Positions 15,205-19,466 of a stretch of DNA of 19,466 bases are shown one piece after another; the stretch's first letter is position 1, and every line of letters begins with the position of its first letter. This DNA is from Acidobacteriota bacterium. Lineage in GTDB: Bacteria > Acidobacteriota > Blastocatellia > Pyrinomonadales > Pyrinomonadaceae. The notes below the pieces were generated by a model that ran no database searches, was not told where the DNA came from, and saw nothing but the letters and a program-made list of their open reading frames with translations. The DNA lies in NCBI GenBank assembly GCA_003222935.1, contig QHXL01000099.1, positions 3,562-23,027 on the forward strand. The letters run 5' to 3'. Made by a program: the position numbers and the translations under genes.

Positions 15205-16376
15205 CAGTCGCCGCCGGGCTTTTCATACGTGGTGGAGCTTCGAATATAAATTCGACAAACGCCGGCATTGAATCACTCATGCTTTCGGCTGCGACTGAAG
15301 CCACGGCAGGTTTTCCACGCGAAAACATGCGTTCAGCGCTTTCACGAATGGGCACCGTGATTGGTAGCAGTTCAAATAACGACTATTCGGTCCTGTCGCT
15401 CGGTTGCACTCGACTGCATTTCGATAAGTCGTGGCAAATATTCACGGATGTAATTCTCCGACCTTCGTTTACCAGGGAAGACGTGTCGCTGGTGCAGGAC
15501 CGAATGATTGTTTCCTTGAGCGATGACACTGACAATCCGGACGTTTACTTGCAGAAGCTTCAGGAACGAGTTGCCTACGCTGGTCACCCCTACCTGAACA
15601 ATACAAATGGCACTCCGGAGACTGTTGCCAAGCTTACGCCTGACGATCTGCGGCGTTATCACGACAAAATTTTTGAGACCTCGCGTCTGCTTCTGGTAAT
15701 AGTCGGCGATTTGAATCCTGCGGAAGTGAAGAGTTTAGTAGCGTCAAGTATTGGGAAACTGCCCCGTGGGAACTATAAACCGGAACCGATTCCCGCGCTG
15801 GCGTTCGACAAATCCACGGTTGAAGTTACTCCACGTGAATTGCCGACAAACTATATTCAGGGGTTATTTACAGCCCCGTCGCTGACCTCACCGGACATTT
15901 ATGCGATGCGAATCGCCAGCTCGATGCTGCGTGACCGGGTGTTCGAGGAAGTACGTGTGAAGCGAAACCTGTCCTATGCACCGGACGCCTTTCTGAGAAC
16001 GCAGGCGGCGAATGTCGGCGGGCTCTATGTCACGGCGGTCGACGCTAACCAGTCGATTCGGGTGATGCTAAGTGAAATCGCCCGACTACAGAATGAGCCT
16101 GTGGGTGGGGATGACATTCAAGGTGTCGTTGCGCAATACCTGACAAACTATTACCTGGGACAGGAAACAAATGCGGCTCAAGCTGGCGAGTTGGCTCAGT
16201 ATGAGTTGATCGGGGGAAACTGGCGCAACTCGGTCGATGTTTTGGAGAAGTTAATGGCGGTGACGCCAGCCGACGTTCAGCGTGTTTCACAAAAATACAT
16301 GCGTAACATCCGCTTTGTTGTTCTGGGGAATCCGAAGAGCGTCGATACCGGGGTTTTCGTAGGTCGGGCCGAATAA
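15201..16376 (+). CDS. Non-catalytic M16 family partner subunit, main part
   Basis: 391 residues of an M16 protein that lacks the HxxEH zinc motif: the corresponding region reads NAGIESLMLSAATEA. It keeps the partner-type signature RDRVFEEVRVKRNLSYAPDA in the C-terminal half, where the conserved Arg/Tyr pair contacts substrate in the chamber. Such proteins pair with an active M16 subunit (here the gene just upstream) to form the full enzyme. This frame has no signal peptide and lacks the first beta strand, both of which are on the overlapping upstream ORF (GTGA overlap at 15201-15204). As written it would stay in the cytoplasm away from its partner, so either the gene is inactivated or the sequence has an error here. 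Confidence 0.88.
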   Translation: MTVAAGLFIRGGASNINSTNAGIESLMLSAATEATAGFPRENMRSALSRMGTVIGSSSNNDYSVLSLGCTRLHFDKSWQIFTDVILRPSFTREDVSLVQDRMIVSLSDDTDNPDVYLQKLQERVAYAGHPYLNNTNGTPETVAKLTPDDLRRYHDKIFETSRLLLVIVGDLNPAEVKSLVASSIGKLPRGNYKPEPIPALAFDKSTVEVTPRELPTNYIQGLFTAPSLTSPDIYAMRIASSMLRDRVFEEVRVKRNLSYAPDAFLRTQAANVGGLYVTAVDANQSIRVMLSEIARLQNEPVGGDDIQGVVAQYLTNYYLGQETNAAQAGELAQYELIGGNWRNSVDVLEKLMAVTPADVQRVSQKYMRNIRFVVLGNPKSVDTGVFVGRAE

Positions 16377-16379
16377 AGC

Positions 16380-16406
16380 AGGATGAGGTATGAAGGACCT
16401 CATCCT
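16380..16406. terminator. Hairpin between convergent genes
   Basis: AGGATGAGGT (16380-16389) and ACCTCATCCT (16397-16406) form a perfect 10-bp stem with a 7-base loop, three bases after the M16 partner stop. A third partial copy, CCTCATCCTT, follows at 16411-16420 and runs into the 3' end of the minus-strand protease gene. There is no strong T-tract on either side, so rho-independent action is not certain. Confidence 0.6.
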
Positions 16407-16412
16407 TTCGCC

Positions 16413-17549
16413 TCATCCTTGAATAGTTTCGCGGACATACTTGTCAAACAATCTCTTATCGAGACGTTGAAGTATGCGAGCTTCGCTGGTTGCCATGTCG
16501 AGATTGCCACTTTCGAAGTAGGCGACCGCCAGGTTGTAATGCGATTCAGCTAAGTCCGGCCGAAGTCGCACAGCTTCCATATAAGCTTCAATCGCTTCAC
16601 GCAGTCGGCCCGCATAGTAGTAAGCGTCGCCAAGTTTGTTATGTATCTCGGCGTTTTCGGGTTTTAGCTGTAACGCTTGCTGATAAGCGCGAATGGCTTC
16701 CTGATTCTTCCCTTGCTTTACCTTGCAGTATCCAACCTGTATCCAGGCCTCAGCACGTTTCGGATTCTTGTTAACTGCGTTCTCGAAATAAGCGACGGCA
16801 TTGTCATAGTTACCAAGCCAAAGCGACTCCAGACCTGTCAAATACATCGAGTCGGCCAGATCGTTTCTGGGCTTCACTGCTAAGTCGCTTAACGGTCTTA
16901 ACTTTGCGGGCTTGAGATCTACGAGTCGCTCGGTAGCGATGGCAAGGTTGATGTTCTGTCCGTTGCTTACTTTCAAAGTAACCACACCTAACACTTCACC
17001 GTGGAGATTGAAGACCGGGCTGCCACTATTTCCGTGTGAGATTGGCGCTGTGATCTGAATTATCCGACCAACGTTAGGAACTTCGCGGACCGCGGAAACA
17101 ATCCCGTCGCTAACTGATCCTTCGAGCTTTAGCGGATTTCCAATGACGAAGACTTGTTCGCCTTCATCCGGAAGAGTCTTGGCTCGTTCGATGATGTGCA
17201 CGCGATCCAGCGGCATCTCGATGCTGAGAAGCGCAAGATCACCCTCTTCGTCGACGGCCAGGGTCCCAACGATGGGATAGACACGACCTTTGCCGTCGAG
17301 AGTTTTAATCTCGGCACGCGTGCAGCCTTTGACAACATGCAGATTCGTCACGACCTGACCGGGACTTAAGAAGAACCCGCTGCCTGTCATTAACGGCTCA
17401 TCTTTAGCGTCGTAAGTCGTTATGGCAACAACTGTAGGCTTTACCCGTTTGACCAGTTCAGGAAGCGTAGCTTGCTGCGACCAGGCAAGTGAGCAGGAAA
17501 AGAGAAGAACAAGGAAAAGGATAACTACACGGGGGCTAATTTTTTTCAT
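16413..17549 (-). CDS. Secreted trypsin-like serine protease with C-terminal TPRs
   Basis: 378 residues. A signal peptide at about 1-25 (VVILFLVLLFSCSLAWSQ) is followed by a chymotrypsin-fold domain with a complete triad: His71 in VVTNLHVV, Asp104 in EEGDLALL and Ser175 in SHGNSGSPVF, in DegP/HtrA-like context. No PDZ domain follows; instead residues about 232-365 hold four tetratricopeptide repeats, e.g. AWIQVGYCKVKQGKNQEAI and IHNKLGDAYYYAGRLREAI, the last one degenerate. So substrates or partners are probably bound by TPRs rather than PDZ. The location is periplasm or cell surface. It is a single gene, convergent with the M16 pair. The ATG at 17549 has no strong ribosome binding site but begins an ordinary signal peptide. 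Confidence 0.92.
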   Translation of the reverse strand: MKKISPRVVILFLVLLFSCSLAWSQQATLPELVKRVKPTVVAITTYDAKDEPLMTGSGFFLSPGQVVTNLHVVKGCTRAEIKTLDGKGRVYPIVGTLAVDEEGDLALLSIEMPLDRVHIIERAKTLPDEGEQVFVIGNPLKLEGSVSDGIVSAVREVPNVGRIIQITAPISHGNSGSPVFNLHGEVLGVVTLKVSNGQNINLAIATERLVDLKPAKLRPLSDLAVKPRNDLADSMYLTGLESLWLGNYDNAVAYFENAVNKNPKRAEAWIQVGYCKVKQGKNQEAIRAYQQALQLKPENAEIHNKLGDAYYYAGRLREAIEAYMEAVRLRPDLAESHYNLAVAYFESGNLDMATSEARILQRLDKRLFDKYVRETIQG

Positions 17550-17821
17550 GTCGTTAACTCAAGGCACCTACGGGATACTGGAACTGCGGTTGGATCGCAG
17601 GTCAGGGGGTCACGCTAGATTTAAAGAGATGGGGGTTCGAATTGAACCCGAGTCGGGGTAGAAGGTTACCCAGGAACTACAATCGCATATTAACGCAATA
17701 TCGGGATGCAGGTATAGACTTTTGTGCGCAAAATGTCACGGGCTAGCCTGTGCTTGTCAGAGTCGCAATGACAGGGCTGTAGTCGTACCGGTATTTAACG
17801 CGGCTGAGCTCCGGATATGAG
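17550..17821. other. Gene-free stretch upstream of the serine protease
   Basis: About 270 bases without a credible ORF. It should hold the promoter of the minus-strand protease, but I see no convincing -35/-10 pair. A small perfect hairpin, GGGTTC-5-GAACCC, lies at 17633-17649. The tetranucleotide-like richness in GGGG near 17605-17660 is the only compositional oddity. Confidence 0.5.
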
Positions 17822-17852
17822 AAAGAAAAAAGGGCCGCTGGTTAAGCGACCC
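17822..17852 (-). terminator. Rho-independent terminator of the duplicated-domain secreted protein
   Basis: Read on the minus strand, GGGTCGCT and AGCGGCCC pair over 8 bp (one G-U) around a 5-base loop, followed directly by TTTTTTCTTTC. It lies about 25 bases after the stop codon of the 17876-18814 gene. Confidence 0.8.
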
Positions 17853-17875
17853 CTCGGCTTAAACGCCTGACTCCG

Positions 17876-18814
17876 TCACATAGACGGCATGATGTGAATC
17901 GTTCCAATGGTCGGGCCTACCGGAATCTCCCCGACAGTGCTTTCCATCGTTACTACCAATCCGAAGTCCGGCAACGAAGTTTCGGATTTGATCTCTGCTT
18001 CGTTGCGGCCTGCCACGTTAACTATTTGTCCGAGTTTGCTGAATTTGTTGTCGGGCGACACAGCCCACAGAATAAAGTTCTGTCCGGCAGGTGCGTCCTT
18101 CAATTCGTGGAATCGCATCCTTACTTCAGTTGGACCATCCTTCCGTGGCGTGATGAAAATGTTCGCACGCGCACCGGTAAGCGCTCCGCTGAAGTCGACT
18201 TTGATTTTTGTATCGTCGCCTTTCTTGTAAGCCGGAATATTCAACATAGCAACGTCGTAGCTAGTCGCCGGCACTTGCGTTGCCGTTGACACCGCCGCCA
18301 CCTTTTCGCCTTGTGGGTTCGTCACAACGGGTACTACGGCGTAACCCTCGGGCACTGCACTGCGGAAGATCACGTTGCTGTTGGGCGCATACCTCGCCAA
18401 AGCAGGTTCCGGTGATGCGACTAACATGAACTTCGAAAGCGGTGTAGTAGCCGTTAGAGTTCCCACGCCGTTACTAATTGCTACTGGCCCAACTGGTACG
18501 ACCATGCCCGCATCGTCCACCGCGTAAAGCGTAAGTGATGTCACAGTAGGAGGAAGATCTGTGAGATTGATTTTGATTCTTGTTCCGTCATCGTCCCGCA
18601 GAATTGTGGCCACGCCTTTAGCGTTTGTGATGTTCACAGGATTGAGATTGATCATTACTTCTTTCTTTGCGGGATACTCAATCACCGTGTAAGTCCCGTC
18701 GGGGTTTTGAACTGTTTTGGTGACCGTCGTCGTGGTGGTTTGACCTAGAGCGAACGTGGCAGTGGCAAGGAAAAGCACCGCAGCCGTAACGAAGCTCCAA
18801 CCATGTTTCTTCAT
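17876..18814 (-). CDS. Secreted protein with duplicated RskA-like beta domain (unknown)
   Basis: 312 residues with a signal peptide at about 1-24 (FVTAAVLFLATATFALG) and a Thr-rich start of the mature part. Two segments resemble each other: about 78-137 (TSLTLYAVDDAGMVVPVG ... TPLSKFMLVASPEP) and about 229-292 (QNFILWAVSPDNKFSKLG ... TSLPDFGLVVTMES). This order, 'lYaVd..g....lG ... L..F.LvvT.E', recalls the extracytoplasmic domain of anti-sigma-K factors (RskA), but no membrane helix or cytoplasmic anti-sigma part is present. A likely reading is a stand-alone periplasmic beta-sandwich protein with two copies. The start is well supported by GGGAGG seven bases upstream, and a strong terminator follows, so it is monocistronic. 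Function unknown. Confidence 0.8.
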   Translation of the reverse strand: MKKHGWSFVTAAVLFLATATFALGQTTTTTVTKTVQNPDGTYTVIEYPAKKEVMINLNPVNITNAKGVATILRDDDGTRIKINLTDLPPTVTSLTLYAVDDAGMVVPVGPVAISNGVGTLTATTPLSKFMLVASPEPALARYAPNSNVIFRSAVPEGYAVVPVVTNPQGEKVAAVSTATQVPATSYDVAMLNIPAYKKGDDTKIKVDFSGALTGARANIFITPRKDGPTEVRMRFHELKDAPAGQNFILWAVSPDNKFSKLGQIVNVAGRNEAEIKSETSLPDFGLVVTMESTVGEIPVGPTIGTIHIMPSM

Positions 18815-19023
18815 TCCTAACCTCCCTTTGTGTTTTTTCTAATCGCGATTAATTTCAAAAGAGGGGAAAGATCTCGGGAAGACGCATTCGGGCACGGTTA
18901 TATCGGCAAGCACGGTGCCAGTAGAAGAGACGGTGGATACGTAGGGTTTTGGCAGAATCGGGCAGGAAAGGCAGGGTTTTGGGCGAAACAGAACAATACA
19001 GAGTGAACGGATTGGAAGCGATT
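18815..19023. other. Gene-free promoter region of the secreted protein
   Basis: About 210 bases with no credible ORF; purine-rich on the plus strand around 18860-19010. It must contain the promoter for the minus-strand gene starting at 18814, whose ribosome binding site is at about 18822-18827, but I cannot name the -35/-10 boxes with confidence. Confidence 0.4.
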
Positions 19024-19100
19024 AGGTAGCACAGACTTCAGTCTGTGTCCTTCCGCATTAACATACTCTTAGAAGACACAGACTGAAGTCTGTGCTACCT
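19024..19100. repeat. Perfect 26-bp inverted repeat with nested palindromes
   Basis: Arms at 19024-19049 and 19075-19100 are exact reverse complements. Each arm contains its own near-palindrome, CACAGACT-TC-AGTCTGTG or its complement, so it can fold either as one long hairpin or as two small ones. The loop is 25 bases. It begins 7 bases after the stop of the E1-beta gene (minus strand). It has no T-tract. Confidence 0.9.
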
Positions 19101-19107
19101 GCATGAG

Positions 19108-19466
19108 TTAGTAGTTTTTCAACTCAGCGATGGCTTTCGCCACGTCAGCGACCTGCGGCAGGATTTTGTCTTCGAGTTGAGGGGCATAGGCGACGAAGGT
19201 ATCCATTGCACAGACACGCCGCACAGGAGCATCAAGGTGTTCGAATAACTCGCTCGAGATTCGTGCTGCGATCTCCGCACCATATCCAAACGACAGTGAG
19301 TCTTCGTGAGCGATGATCACCCGGTTGGTTTTCTTAACTGTCTCCACCACTGCTTCCCAGTCGTACGGCTGCAAACTTCTCAAGTCGATCACTTCAACGC
19401 TGACACCTTCCTGTTCGGCTTGCTTTGCAGCGACGAGCGACCGTTGGACCAGCGCACCGTAAGTTA
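19108..19466 (-). CDS. 2-oxoacid dehydrogenase E1 component, beta subunit (C-terminal part)
   Basis: The last 118 residues of a thiamine-diphosphate-dependent E1 beta subunit (pyruvate or branched-chain 2-oxoacid dehydrogenase); the gene continues beyond the window edge. The visible part is the transketolase C-terminal domain: [76 protein letters not shown]. The frame is open from the window end; a GTG at 19392 is internal (valine of VEVIDLRSL), not a start. E1 alpha/beta decarboxylates the 2-oxoacid and passes the acyl group to E2 lipoamide. Which acid is used cannot be decided from this fragment; the E1 alpha and E2 genes would be expected upstream, off the window. Confidence 0.93.
   Translation of the reverse strand, partial: TYGALVQRSLVAAKQAEQEGVSVEVIDLRSLQPYDWEAVVETVKKTNRVIIAHEDSLSFGYGAEIAARISSELFEHLDAPVRRVCAMDTFVAYAPQLEDKILPQVADVAKAIAELKNY

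Noticed and set aside
17633..17649. GGGTTCGAATT-like string resembling a tRNA T-arm
   Set aside because: The pairing is a simple 6-bp hairpin and no acceptor, D or anticodon arm can be drawn around it.

Overview
The window looks like a chromosomal segment of an Acidobacteriota bacterium, most plausibly the Blastocatellia/Pyrinomonadales side. This rests on a VWA protein of the type known as 'VWFA-related acidobacterial', a large share of secreted or membrane proteins, a Ser/Thr kinase with a periplasmic sensor, balanced base composition, and many long-stem inverted repeats between genes. The taxonomy is an inference from gene style; no marker gene settles it.

Layout. 1-3605 (+): the 3' part of a YtcJ-type amidohydrolase, a secreted VWA protein and a Tat-exported class V aminotransferase, closely packed and probably one operon. 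3833-4973 (+): a small unknown protein, then ispH (last step of the MEP isoprenoid pathway). 5097-6095 (-): an unknown helical protein and a 73-residue SH3/Sm-like protein. 6303-7319 (+): a membrane protein with a zinc ribbon and two PDZ domains. 7423-7758 (-) and 7818-8894 (+) are divergent: a small unknown and a membrane-anchored M15/VanY-like protein. 9341-10958 (+): a Ser/Thr protein kinase split by a one-base frameshift in its catalytic loop. 11189-13383 (+): a translationally coupled pair, a membrane TPM-domain protein and a membrane protein carrying two Tim44-like + zinc-ribbon units. 13465-16376 (+): a catalytic M16 peptidase followed by its non-catalytic M16 partner, the latter broken near its N-terminus. 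16413-17549 (-): a secreted trypsin-like protease with TPRs. 17876-18814 (-): a secreted protein with an internally duplicated domain. 19108-19466 (-): the C-terminal end of a 2-oxoacid dehydrogenase E1 beta subunit.

Between the genes lie at least four unrelated inverted-repeat families. The most notable is a dispersed element with core AAATGAGATCTGGAAAATGA. It occurs as seven arms at three loci (4972-5066, 8920-9131, 10964-11110), each immediately 3' of a gene, once overlapping the ispH stop codon. The others are a 26-bp perfect inverted repeat at 19024-19100 and imperfect ones at 3604-3731 and 7320-7422.

Most genes concern the envelope: export, periplasmic proteolysis (M16 pair, M15-like, trypsin-TPR), PDZ scaffolding and kinase sensing. 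No defence system, prophage, insertion sequence, rRNA, tRNA or CRISPR array was seen. The strongest leads are the repeat family, the TPM/Tim44-zinc-ribbon operon, and the two disrupted genes (kinase and M16 partner).
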